Positions 34,295-43,192 of a stretch of DNA of 64,000 nt are shown here, piece after piece (position 1 is the first letter of the stretch; each line of letters opens with the position of its first letter). The notes beneath the pieces were generated by a model, which did no database searches, was not told the origin of the DNA, and saw only the letters and a program-made list of their open reading frames with translations. The translations under genes and the position numbers were made by a program. The stretch spans positions 1-64,000 of the forward strand of contig CAKQXD010000012.1 of NCBI GenBank assembly GCA_934281605.1. Direction: 5' to 3'. Source of the stretch: an uncultured Clostridia bacterium (lineage in GTDB: Bacteria > Bacillota > Clostridia > Peptostreptococcales > Anaerovoracaceae).

Positions 34295-35074
34295 TTATTT
34301 TATGTTGTGTGACTGATACATCAGGATGCCGGCCGCCACCGCCGCATTCAGGGATTCGATGGAGCCTGCCATCGGAATCTTGATTTTTATATCTGCAATA
34401 TCCAGGAACTCCTGCCGCACGCCGCGACCTTCGTTTCCGATGACCAGAGCAACATTTTCACCAAGATCCGCATCCTGGTAATACTGCTCTGCCTCCAGAC
34501 TGGTCACTGCGATGTTTCGCTGCAAAGCATGCAGCCGATCTGTTGCTTCTGCAATATCGTTTTCCTGCAAAATCGGCATACGGAACAAAGAACCCGCCGC
34601 CGCACGAACGACCTTCGGAGCATACACATCCGTGCATCCGTCCATCAGCAGTACGCCACCGTAGCCAGCTGCTTCTGCCGTGCGAATGATCGTTCCCATA
34701 TTTCCCGGATCCTGTAATCGATCCAGTATCACAATGTTTTTCGTATTTTCTTTCAGCAAATCGGAAAAGCTGTCCCAGTCGTGCTGCGTTTTCCGAACCA
34801 CAGCAATGACGCCCTGGGAATGATCCGTATCCGCAAGGCTGTCAAACAGTCTGGCACTCAGCTCCATGACCGGGGTGTGCTCAGACTCCTCAAAACCGGA
34901 TGAGCTGTTCTCCCTTATCAGGATCATCTCCACCGGAATTCCCAGCGACATGGCATCCGCCAGAGGCTTGATTCCCTCCAGCAGATATTTTCCTGTCTGC
35001 TCCCGATATTTTCGTTTTGCCAGCTTACAGACGGCTTTATAGATGGAGTTATCCTTTGATGTGATTTTCTTCAT
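34295..35074 (-). CDS. TrmH/SpoU-family RNA 2'-O-ribose methyltransferase
   Basis: A 259-residue SPOUT methyltransferase. The N-terminal substrate-binding domain (KLAKRKYREQTGKYLLEGIKPLADA) is followed by the knotted SAM-binding domain with motifs ILDRLQDPGNMGTIIRTAEAAG, VIGNEGRGV and IPMAGSIESLNAAVAAGILMYQ. The likely target is 23S rRNA, but tRNA cannot be excluded. It begins the pheST operon, 18 bases from pheS, just after the hairpin at 35093-35118. Confidence 0.88.
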   Translation of the reverse strand: MKKITSKDNSIYKAVCKLAKRKYREQTGKYLLEGIKPLADAMSLGIPVEMILIRENSSSGFEESEHTPVMELSARLFDSLADTDHSQGVIAVVRKTQHDWDSFSDLLKENTKNIVILDRLQDPGNMGTIIRTAEAAGYGGVLLMDGCTDVYAPKVVRAAAGSLFRMPILQENDIAEATDRLHALQRNIAVTSLEAEQYYQDADLGENVALVIGNEGRGVRQEFLDIADIKIKIPMAGSIESLNAAVAAGILMYQSHNIK

Positions 35075-35092
35075 GTCTGCTTGAAACGGAAC

Positions 35093-35118
35093 AATAGCCG
35101 GATAAAACCGGCTATTGA
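35093..35118 (-). terminator. Hairpin after ftsZ, probable weak terminator
   Basis: CAATAGCCGG and its perfect complement around a six-base A/T loop, followed on the reverse strand by TTCCGTTTC instead of a solid T-run. Some readthrough into the trmH-like/pheST operon is likely. Confidence 0.65.
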
Positions 35119-35136
35119 AATACTCTTACCTTTCTG

Positions 35137-36252
35137 CTATCTCTTTAAGAAAGTCGGAATGTCAATTCCGGACATTCCCTTGTATGCATCTTCCGTGGAA
35201 GGTGCTGCATTATCCGCCGGTGTGCTGTGAGTTTCTGCAGGACTTTCTTCCGGTTTGTCCGGGATCACAGGACTGTTGAGGATATCCATATCCTGCGGTT
35301 TTTCAAATCCTGCTGCGATAACAGTCACTACGATTTCATCCTGCAGATCTTCCTTGATTGCTGCACCCATAATGATGATTGCATTTTCATCAGCTTCCTG
35401 TTCGATCTGGGACATCACTTTATCCACATCGAACATAGTGAGATCTCTTCCACCCGTGATATTGATGAGTACGGCTCTTGCGCCGGAGATCTTAGTTTCC
35501 AGAAGCGGACTGTTCACGGCGCCCTTAACAGCGTCTTCCAGACGTGTTTCGCCTGTTCCTCTGCCAACGCCCATATGTACGATTCCTCTGTCCTTCATGA
35601 TCGTTGTCACGTCTGCGAAGTCCAGATTGATCAGTGCATCGTCTACTATGATATCGGAGATACCCTGAACTCCCTGTTTCAGGATCTCATCTGCCATCTC
35701 GAATGCTTCCAGCAGAGAAGTCTGTTCCTGCACCGTTTCCAGGAGCTTGTCATTCGGTACAACAACGAGAGAGTCCACGTACTTCTTCAGGAATTTAATA
35801 CCAAGTTCTGCATGTTCCATGCGTTTTTTACCTTCAAAGCGGAAAGGCTTGGTTACAACCCCTACCGTCAGGATTCCCATGTCTTTCGCAAGTTTTGCGA
35901 TGATCGGTGCGGCACCTGTACCTGTGCCTCCCCCCATACCGCAAGTCACGAAGATCATATCAGCTCCTGCAATATATTTTTCCAGATCTTCGATATTTTC
36001 TTCTGCCGATTTCTGTCCTATCTCAGGATTTCCGCCTGCGCCAAGACCTTTCGTCAGTTTTTCTCCGATCTGTATTTTTGTCTCTGCTTTACATCTCTGG
36101 TCTAAAACCAGCTTGTCCGTATTGACAGCAATGAAAGAAACGCCCGTCATACCTGCTTCTATCATGCGGTTTACTGCGTTACATCCGCCGCCGCCAACTC
36201 CGATGACTTTGATTTCCTGCAGCTTAGAGTCATTCGCTTCAAATTGTAACAT
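35137..36252 (-). CDS. ftsZ: Cell division protein FtsZ
   Basis: A 371-residue tubulin-like GTPase that forms the division ring. The GTP-binding signature GGGTGTGAAP is intact. The T7 loop region NLDFADVTTIMKDRGIVHMG and the C-terminal tail ending GMSGIDIPTFLKR, which binds partner proteins, are also present. AGGAGG precedes the start. It has its own promoter (36295-36323) as well as readthrough from the dcw cluster. No ftsA precedes it. Confidence 0.98.
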   Translation of the reverse strand: MLQFEANDSKLQEIKVIGVGGGGCNAVNRMIEAGMTGVSFIAVNTDKLVLDQRCKAETKIQIGEKLTKGLGAGGNPEIGQKSAEENIEDLEKYIAGADMIFVTCGMGGGTGTGAAPIIAKLAKDMGILTVGVVTKPFRFEGKKRMEHAELGIKFLKKYVDSLVVVPNDKLLETVQEQTSLLEAFEMADEILKQGVQGISDIIVDDALINLDFADVTTIMKDRGIVHMGVGRGTGETRLEDAVKGAVNSPLLETKISGARAVLINITGGRDLTMFDVDKVMSQIEQEADENAIIIMGAAIKEDLQDEIVVTVIAAGFEKPQDMDILNSPVIPDKPEESPAETHSTPADNAAPSTEDAYKGMSGIDIPTFLKR

Positions 36253-36294
36253 TCAGAAGTACCTCCTGTGATTTTTTAAATAATTCCATTTTTT

Positions 36295-36323
36295 ATTATA
36301 ACACATTAATTTTGCGGCGTAAA
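36295..36323 (-). promoter_or_regulatory. ftsZ promoter
   Basis: The reverse strand reads TTTACG, 17 bases, TATAAT. The -35 overlaps the end of divIB. Confidence 0.7.
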
Positions 36324-37064
36324 GGAACAATAATTATTGCTTCCAATGTTGATAACGCCTGCTTCCACACCCTTTTGATACAAATCAAACACGACCGTTT
36401 TCAACGCGCCAGATTTCATACAATTAAGCAGATCCGTATACTTGCCCCGGCAGACAAGACCATCGTAAATATAAGCGTTTACTCTGGTTCCGTCAATGTC
36501 CAGTTTCTTGAAATACAGATCTCCATCCTCCATCCGCTGAATGATCTCCATCGCCTTGTCGTAGGTGTCACCGTCTTTTACTTCGATCGTCTTCTTTTTC
36601 TTCGCTTTCGTCACCTTGACATTCTCAACAAGAGGGACTTCCTTCTGCTCCTTTGCGATGTCCAAAACCATGCCTTCTCCGTCCGTAATGACGAACCGCT
36701 TTCCCATCAGGAACTGCGCCTGTCCGCTTCTTTCCGTTACGGAAATCTCGATCTTGTTCGGCAGCTTTCTCTTCACACGCACTTTTTCTATGTAAAGATT
36801 TTGCTTGATGCGATGCTGCGCGAACAGCGGATGCACATCAAAAATATTTTCTCCGGTTTTCAGCTCCGACAGTTTCAAAATCTCATCATCTGAAATATCC
36901 TCATTGCCGACCACTGCGATCCCGTCCACGGTAAAATAGTCGATATGTACACCGAAATATACGCCTGCACAAAGCAGTAGAAACAGAAAAATCTTCAGCA
37001 GATAACGTTTTTTTCGTCTTCGTTTCTTTTTTACATTTTTTTCTGCCCGGTTATCTCTTCGCAT
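36306..37064 (-). CDS. divIB: Cell division protein DivIB/FtsQ
   Basis: A 252-residue bitopic protein. A very basic cytoplasmic start (KKKRRRKKRY) leads into one transmembrane helix (about 23-41). A POTRA domain follows (IAVVGNEDISDDEILKLSELKTGENIFD), then a beta domain. It stabilises the FtsL/DivIC divisome complex. It lies between murG and ftsZ. Confidence 0.9.
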   Translation of the reverse strand: MRRDNRAEKNVKKKRRRKKRYLLKIFLFLLLCAGVYFGVHIDYFTVDGIAVVGNEDISDDEILKLSELKTGENIFDVHPLFAQHRIKQNLYIEKVRVKRKLPNKIEISVTERSGQAQFLMGKRFVITDGEGMVLDIAKEQKEVPLVENVKVTKAKKKKTIEVKDGDTYDKAMEIIQRMEDGDLYFKKLDIDGTRVNAYIYDGLVCRGKYTDLLNCMKSGALKTVVFDLYQKGVEAGVINIGSNNYCSFTPQN

Positions 37065-37070
37065 AGTCGC

Positions 37071-38189
37071 TTATTTCTCCACCTTCTGGAATTCACCAAT
37101 ATTATCGCAAATCATCCCTGCAGCATCCTTTGGAGCACACTGCAGACTTTTCGCCTCCATATCTTGCAGGATCGCAGGATCCTCCTTCAACTGTAAAATC
37201 TTTGCGATCAGCTTTTCATGATCCAGATCCTTTTCCTCAATAACGATAGCACCACCTTTTTCTGCAACAGCTTTTGCATTGAAATACTGGTGATTTCCCG
37301 TTACATGGGGAGATGGGATGAAAATAGCCGCTTTCCCGCACACCGTTACTTCCGCTACTGTGATTGCCCCGCTTCGACTGATCACAAGATCCGCCGCAGC
37401 CAGATACCGGTTCATATCACTAATATATTCCATGATTTTGATGTTGGAATCTTTACCGGTCTTGATATTCTTCTCCTTCAGTTCGCTGCAGATAGCGTCA
37501 TAATAGAACTTCCCCGTTGCCAGGCAGACTTTCATATCCGGCTTTCCCTGGAAGGCTTCCATGACGCTGATCATCGCCTGATTGATACGTCCCGCGCCCT
37601 GACTTCCGCCAAAGGCCAGCAGCACGAAATCATCCTCTGCAAACCCCAAATCTTTTCTCGCCTGTTCCCGATCCATTTCATAAAAGCTCTTCCGCACCGG
37701 ATTCCCTACCGTGATGTGTTTTTCCGGATGCTTAAAATAAGCGGAGCCTTCTTCGAAGCCGAGGAATACATTGTTGACGTGCTTTTCCAGCATCTTGTTG
37801 GTCACACCCGGAAAAGCGTTCTGCTCATGGATATATGTTGGAATCTTCATTTTCTGCGCCATCTTTACCAGCGGCGCACTGGCATAGCCGCCTGTGCCGA
37901 TGACAACATCCGGCTGAAACTCAGCCAGAATCTGGCGAGACAGCTTGTTTCCCTTCTGCAGATCCCGCAGGACTTCAATATTCTTTAAAGGCTTTTTCCG
38001 ATTGAATCCCTGTACCGGAATCAGACGGATCGGATACCCATTGTCCGGTACCAGTTTTTTTTCCAGACCGCGCTGCGCTCCTACAAACAGGATCTCTGCA
38101 TCTGGAAATCTTCTCTTTATTTCATCTGCGATCGCGATGGCCGGGTAGATATGTCCTCCCGTGCCTCCGCCTGTCATAATTACTTTCAT
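37071..38189 (-). CDS. murG: MurG, lipid I to lipid II N-acetylglucosaminyltransferase
   Basis: A 372-residue GT-B glycosyltransferase acting on the inner membrane face. The N-terminal GGGTGGHIYPAIAIADE loop, the FGGSQGAGRINQ loop and the C-terminal VISRSGAITVAEVTVCGKAAIFIPSP nucleotide-binding site are present. It overlaps ftsW by four bases (ATGA). Confidence 0.97.
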   Translation of the reverse strand: MKVIMTGGGTGGHIYPAIAIADEIKRRFPDAEILFVGAQRGLEKKLVPDNGYPIRLIPVQGFNRKKPLKNIEVLRDLQKGNKLSRQILAEFQPDVVIGTGGYASAPLVKMAQKMKIPTYIHEQNAFPGVTNKMLEKHVNNVFLGFEEGSAYFKHPEKHITVGNPVRKSFYEMDREQARKDLGFAEDDFVLLAFGGSQGAGRINQAMISVMEAFQGKPDMKVCLATGKFYYDAICSELKEKNIKTGKDSNIKIMEYISDMNRYLAAADLVISRSGAITVAEVTVCGKAAIFIPSPHVTGNHQYFNAKAVAEKGGAIVIEEKDLDHEKLIAKILQLKEDPAILQDMEAKSLQCAPKDAAGMICDNIGEFQKVEK

Positions 38190-39373
38190 GATTCCACTCC
38201 TGTATTTTTCGGTGCATGCCTGGATATGTTCATAAGAACTCCCGCCGAGAACATGAACATAAGCAGTGCATTACCACCATAACTGATAAACGGCAGATTG
38301 ATTCCGGTCGGCGGCATGGATGCTGTCACGACCGCAATGTTCAGGAATACCTGAATGCCCACCATCAAGACGATACCTGAAGCCAGCAGCAGACCGAACT
38401 GATCAGGTGCATTGATCGCCACGTGTACGCCGCGCCACAGGAAGCAGCAGTAAAGTGCCAGCAACAGAATGATCCCGATGAATCCCAGTTCCTCTCCAAT
38501 GATGGCCAGAATAAAATCGTTCTGCGGTTCCGGCAGATATAGATTCTTCTGGACACTCTTGCCCAGTCCAACGCCGAACAATCCTCCAGATCCCAGTGCC
38601 AGCAGCGACTGCGCTACCTGATAGCCTTCTCCCAGAGCATCCTGAAACGGATCCCAAAATTGGTTCATACGCTGCGCCCAGTAAGAATCCGTGAAAAGCA
38701 CAATAAATGCCAGACCTGCTCCGCCCAGTGCTCCAAGCCCAAACACATAACGCCATTTCAGACCAACTACCAGCATCATGGCAACAACGATACCGCATAC
38801 TGTGATCGCCGTAGACAGGTTCGGCTGTTTAATGATCAGGATCGCATACACAATCGTCACCGCTGCCATAGGCAGGATGCCTTTCGTCAGCGAATGGATC
38901 CGCTCCGGCTTTTCACTAAAAAACCATGCTGTAAACAAAATGATAAACAGCTTGGCGAATTCTCCCGGCATGATAGTTACCGGTCCGGCGCCGATCCACC
39001 GGGTCGCATTGTTGGCCGAATGTCCCAGCGGTGTGAAAAGCAGCACCAGAAGAATCGCTCCGAAAATCAGACCCGGGACAGCGACCTTGCGGTATTTTCT
39101 GTAATCAAATGTCGCACCGAACAGCAGTGCAACCGTTCCCAAGGCGACCCACGCCAGCTGCCGGAACAGATAGCTGTACGCCGTTCCATCCTGACTGATG
39201 GAGTAATAGTAACTGGCGCTGAACACCATGATCACTCCGAAAATCACCAGGGCTGCCGTAAAGATCATCAGCAGAAAGTCCCCTGACCGCAACCCTGCGG
39301 CCGGCTTCAATCTCCGCACTCCGCTTTTTTCCTTTTTAACTTTTTTCTCGTTTCCCTTTTCCTGCTTTCTCAA
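38186..39373 (-). CDS. ftsW: FtsW, SEDS-family peptidoglycan polymerase
   Basis: A 395-residue integral membrane protein with about ten helices. SEDS signatures include VMVFSASYYYS, FKLF-type PGEFAKLFIILFTAWF, ALGSGGLFGVGLGKSVQKNLYLPEPQNDFILAIIGEE and PFISYGGNALLM. The N-terminal 33 residues are very basic. The start is TTG, ten bases after the murD stop; no good ATG is available. Confidence 0.95.
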   Translation of the reverse strand: MRKQEKGNEKKVKKEKSGVRRLKPAAGLRSGDFLLMIFTAALVIFGVIMVFSASYYYSISQDGTAYSYLFRQLAWVALGTVALLFGATFDYRKYRKVAVPGLIFGAILLVLLFTPLGHSANNATRWIGAGPVTIMPGEFAKLFIILFTAWFFSEKPERIHSLTKGILPMAAVTIVYAILIIKQPNLSTAITVCGIVVAMMLVVGLKWRYVFGLGALGGAGLAFIVLFTDSYWAQRMNQFWDPFQDALGEGYQVAQSLLALGSGGLFGVGLGKSVQKNLYLPEPQNDFILAIIGEELGFIGIILLLALYCCFLWRGVHVAINAPDQFGLLLASGIVLMVGIQVFLNIAVVTASMPPTGINLPFISYGGNALLMFMFSAGVLMNISRHAPKNTGVES

Positions 39374-39382
39374 TTCCAGATG

Positions 39383-40762
39383 CTACCTTTCCAGTTCCCG
39401 AACACACTCTTTGAAGTGCTTTCCTCTCTGTTCAAAGCTGGTATACATATCCCAGCTTGCACATGCTGGAGACAGCAACACAACGTCTCCCGGCTCTGCG
39501 ATCCGATACGCTTCCCGCACGCAGGCTTCCATATCCTTGAGAATCACGGAATTGGTAAATCCGGCTTTCTCCGCCGCTTCCTTGATCTTGGAGGCTGTTT
39601 TTCCCAGCAGGATCAATGCTTTGACCTTATCACCAAAAGCACCGACGAATTCCTCGAAAGAAGCGCCCTTGTCATAGCCGCCTGCAATCAGGATAATATT
39701 CTTCTTCATAGCTTCAATGGCACGGATAGCTGCATCCGGATTGGTTCCCTTGGAGTCATTGACAAAACGGATCCCGTCAATCTCATTGCAAAGCTCGATC
39801 CGGTGTTCTACTCCCTGAAACTCCCGCAGTACCTTCGCGATCACCGCTGCGTCGATTCCTGCAAAATGAGCGATGGCGCATGCCGCCAGCGCGTTTTCCA
39901 GGTTATGCGTTCCCGGGATCTGCAGTTCTTCTGTGCCGCAGATCTCAACGATGCTTCCATCAGCATCCTTTATTACGATTTTATCATTCTTTACATATGC
40001 GCCAAAATCCAGTTCCGCCTTGCGGCTGAACGGGACCGGCGTCGCATTGCATTTTTCTATCAGTTTACGACATTCCTCATCATCGTGGTTGAGAATACAG
40101 TACTGATCCTTCGTCTGATTTTCGAATACACGCGCTTTCGCATCGATGTAATTCTGCATCGTCTTATGACGGTCCAGATGATCCGGCGTCAGATTCAGGA
40201 TTGCAGAGATTTCCGGACGGAAGTCGCGAATGGTCTCCAGCTGGAAGCTGCTGGTCTCCGTCACGAGCCAGCTGTTTTCCTCTGCAGATAACGCCTTGGA
40301 AATAACGGCAACTCCGATATTTCCCACTACATAAGTTGGTCTTTCCGCAGCCTTAAAAATCTCACCGACCAGCGTGGTTGTCGTGGTCTTACCGTTGGTT
40401 CCGGTAATAGCCACATATCTGCCGTGGCCTACCCGATATGCGATTTCCAGCTCACCGATGATCTCTGCACCGGCAGCCTTCGCTTCTTCGATAAACGGCA
40501 ATCCTGGCGGAACTCCCGGGCTGAGGATAACCATATCAAACTGGGTCATATCCTCCGGCTGACAGGCCCAGTAACAATCGATATTCTTATCTTCTAAATA
40601 TGCCTCCAGCTGAGAATCCACCTCATCCTCCGGCTTGTTGTCCTGGATCGACACCTTCGCACCCAGTTTTACCATAGCCTGAGCCGCGGCCCTTCCCGAT
40701 TTTCCGGTTCCAACGATCAGAACTTTTTTGTTTTCCATATCAGAAATAGTTTTCTTGTTCAT
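39383..40762 (-). CDS. murD: UDP-N-acetylmuramoyl-L-alanine:D-glutamate ligase
   Basis: A 459-residue Mur ligase. N-terminal Rossmann domain (VLIVGTGKSGRAAAQAMVKLG), ATP-binding GTNGKTTTTTLVGEIF, and NLTPDHLDRH, with FVNDSKGTNPDAAIRAIEA in the C-terminal domain. It adds D-Glu to the cytoplasmic precursor. Length is normal. AGGAG precedes the start. Confidence 0.97.
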   Translation of the reverse strand: MNKKTISDMENKKVLIVGTGKSGRAAAQAMVKLGAKVSIQDNKPEDEVDSQLEAYLEDKNIDCYWACQPEDMTQFDMVILSPGVPPGLPFIEEAKAAGAEIIGELEIAYRVGHGRYVAITGTNGKTTTTTLVGEIFKAAERPTYVVGNIGVAVISKALSAEENSWLVTETSSFQLETIRDFRPEISAILNLTPDHLDRHKTMQNYIDAKARVFENQTKDQYCILNHDDEECRKLIEKCNATPVPFSRKAELDFGAYVKNDKIVIKDADGSIVEICGTEELQIPGTHNLENALAACAIAHFAGIDAAVIAKVLREFQGVEHRIELCNEIDGIRFVNDSKGTNPDAAIRAIEAMKKNIILIAGGYDKGASFEEFVGAFGDKVKALILLGKTASKIKEAAEKAGFTNSVILKDMEACVREAYRIAEPGDVVLLSPACASWDMYTSFEQRGKHFKECVRELER

Positions 40763-40795
40763 GATACCATCTCCTAATCAAATCAATTGCATCTG

Positions 40796-41764
40796 TTATA
40801 TAATAAAGAATCCAGCAATGCAGCAGAGTACAGCAAAGATCCAGAACCCTGCTACAACCTGCACTTCCTTGAATCCACATTTTTCAAAGTGATGGTGAAT
40901 CGGCGCCATCTTGAAGATACGCTTTCCACCTGAAATTTTAAAATAACCTACCTGCAGCACCACCGACAGAGCTTCGATCACATACAGAAGTCCCACGATC
41001 GGCAGCATCAGTTCCAGCTTCATTAAAATAGCTGCCGCAGCCAGACCGCCGCCCAGCGCCAGCGAACCGGTATCCCCCATGAATACCTTTGCAGGATTCC
41101 GGTTGAACACCAGAAAACCCAGACATGCACCGCACATAGCGCTACAGAAATAAGCTCCGGTCACGATGCCATAGGTAAAGCCTGCCACAGCAAAGAACAG
41201 CGATACGAACGCCGTCACCCCGGATGCCAGACCATCTAGACCATCGGTCAGGTTGACCGCGTTGGTCATGGCCAGCACAACGAATACGACAAACGGGATA
41301 TACCAGATCCCGAAATTCACATAGATATCGGCAAACGGAATATAAACGGAGGTGCTGCCTTCCGTATAATTAGCCAGGTACACTGCCAGGATCACCGAAA
41401 GGATCGTCTGCAGGCCGAACTTCTGATATGCCCGCAGCCCCAGATTATTTTTCTTGATGACTTTCAGGTAATCGTCAAAGAAACCGATGAGACCAAATCC
41501 CACGAACACGAGAAGGACGATGGCGCTTCCCAGACCGTCGATTTTCCCCATCACTGCAGCTCCGATCGTCGTAACCGAGGCTGCGATGATGATCGCGATC
41601 CCGCCCATGCTTGGCGTTCCCGCCTTGGACAGATGCGACTGCGGACCATCCTCCCGGATGTTCTGTCCCGCCTTTCGCTTCAAAACCGGGATCTCGACCT
41701 TCGTGATGATCACCGATAAAACAAAAGAAATCAACATAATAATTCCTATACTGATGTACTTCAT
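40796..41764 (-). CDS. mraY: MraY, phospho-MurNAc-pentapeptide transferase
   Basis: A 322-residue membrane enzyme with about ten helices. Key parts are the aspartate pair in GLIGFFDDYLKV, NAVNLTDGLDGLASG, MGDTGSLALGG and the C-terminal HHHFEKCG. It makes lipid I. Its start lies eight bases after murF, with AGGAG within the gap. Confidence 0.97.
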   Translation of the reverse strand: MKYISIGIIMLISFVLSVIITKVEIPVLKRKAGQNIREDGPQSHLSKAGTPSMGGIAIIIAASVTTIGAAVMGKIDGLGSAIVLLVFVGFGLIGFFDDYLKVIKKNNLGLRAYQKFGLQTILSVILAVYLANYTEGSTSVYIPFADIYVNFGIWYIPFVVFVVLAMTNAVNLTDGLDGLASGVTAFVSLFFAVAGFTYGIVTGAYFCSAMCGACLGFLVFNRNPAKVFMGDTGSLALGGGLAAAAILMKLELMLPIVGLLYVIEALSVVLQVGYFKISGGKRIFKMAPIHHHFEKCGFKEVQVVAGFWIFAVLCCIAGFFII

Positions 41765-41772
41765 GACAACTC

Positions 41773-43167
41773 CTACCGCTTCAAAATATTTTCTACAACC
41801 TGTTCCATTTTCATTCCTCTGGAACCTTTTACTAAGATTATATCCCCATTCCCAATGAATCGATCCTTATCCTGATAAAAATCTTCTTTTTTTTCATAAT
41901 ACGCAGTCTGCGGTCTGCCGCCTTCCGCTCCCTCGCAGATTTTGGCAGCATGCTCCCCGATGCCGATGATAGTATCGATTTCCAGTTTTCCTGCAAAACG
42001 CCCCACGTCGAAATGCTGCTGGTCGCTGTCTTCTCCCAGCTCATACATATCTCCCAGAACGGCCACTCTGCGTCCTTTGCAGCTGCTGCGTTCCAGTACA
42101 CGCAGCGCGCTTTTCATGGAGTCCGGGCTTGCATTGTACGTATCGTCGATAACGCAGACTCCGCCGTTTTCTCTTTTTTTCAGACGGTTTCCTGTCAGAT
42201 CTGCCGCCATAAGACCCCTGGCCTCTTCTTCCTCAGAAACGCCCAGAAGATCACCGATCGCCACAGCGATGGCGCTGTTGACAGCATTGTGTCTGCCCGG
42301 AAGAGGCAGCTGGATCTGACGCGCTGCGCCCTCATGCTCCAGACTGAATTTTATACCATCCAGACCGAAATCGTCAACCGAGGATATGATATAATCGTTT
42401 TCTTCTTTTTCACCAACGGAAATCTGATGGTAAGCTCCAGCGGTACGTTCTTTTGTCAGGAATTCGCTGTCACCGGCATATACCAGCGTTCCCGGCTGTC
42501 CGTCACGCCCATGGATATGCTTCGTGATCTCCATCTTCGCCCGAAAAATACCTTCCCGGCTTCCCAGAGATTCCATGTGGGCGACGCCGATATTGGTGAT
42601 TACACCAATGTGCGGTTTCACGATGCCGGCAAGATGGTCGATCTCTCCGAAATCGCTCATGCCCATTTCAAGCACCACCACATCCAGACTGTCGTCAAAC
42701 TGGAAGATGGATAACGGAAGTCCGATAAAATTATTGAAGTTTTTCAGGTTTCTGCCGCAACGGTATTTTTCATTGAGCACATAATAGATCATGTCCCGCA
42801 CGGAAGTCTTGCCCACACTTCCCGTCACTGCGATCTTCGTAACGTCCAACGTATCCAGATAGTATCTGGCCAGATCGCCCATGGCGTATACCGTATCTTC
42901 CACCAGGATGACCGCTGCATTTTTTTCCTTTGCAGACTCCAGCCATTCTCCTTCCTGTGATACCAGGACGGCGCGGCATCCTTTTTCCAGCACCTGTGGG
43001 ATGTAACGATGGGCATCCTGATTTTCTCCGATGATGGCGACGAACAGATCCCCTGCTTCACATTCCCGGGAATCGTGGCGAACCCCTGTCACCACATCCT
43101 CCAGACTTCCGCAAAGCAGTCTGCCGCCTGTCGCTTCTATGATTTCCTGTATCTTTATTTTATTCAT
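41773..43167 (-). CDS. murF: MurF, UDP-MurNAc-tripeptide:D-Ala-D-Ala ligase
   Basis: A 464-residue Mur ligase. ATP loop GSVGKTSVRDMIYYVL, then NFNNFIGLPLSIFQ and VIDDTYNASPDSMKSALRVL are diagnostic. MNKIKIQ is taken as the start by analogy with other MurF; an in-frame TTG lies six codons earlier and neither has a strong ribosome site. It lies between spoVD and mraY. Confidence 0.95.
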   Translation of the reverse strand: MNKIKIQEIIEATGGRLLCGSLEDVVTGVRHDSRECEAGDLFVAIIGENQDAHRYIPQVLEKGCRAVLVSQEGEWLESAKEKNAAVILVEDTVYAMGDLARYYLDTLDVTKIAVTGSVGKTSVRDMIYYVLNEKYRCGRNLKNFNNFIGLPLSIFQFDDSLDVVVLEMGMSDFGEIDHLAGIVKPHIGVITNIGVAHMESLGSREGIFRAKMEITKHIHGRDGQPGTLVYAGDSEFLTKERTAGAYHQISVGEKEENDYIISSVDDFGLDGIKFSLEHEGAARQIQLPLPGRHNAVNSAIAVAIGDLLGVSEEEEARGLMAADLTGNRLKKRENGGVCVIDDTYNASPDSMKSALRVLERSSCKGRRVAVLGDMYELGEDSDQQHFDVGRFAGKLEIDTIIGIGEHAAKICEGAEGGRPQTAYYEKKEDFYQDKDRFIGNGDIILVKGSRGMKMEQVVENILKR

Positions 43168-43192
43168 TTCTGGTTCTCTGCGCAAGCTGTCT

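Noticed and set aside
34277..34295. T-box leader ahead of pheST
   Set aside because: Only 17 bases separate pheS from the previous gene; no specifier or antiterminator elements exist.
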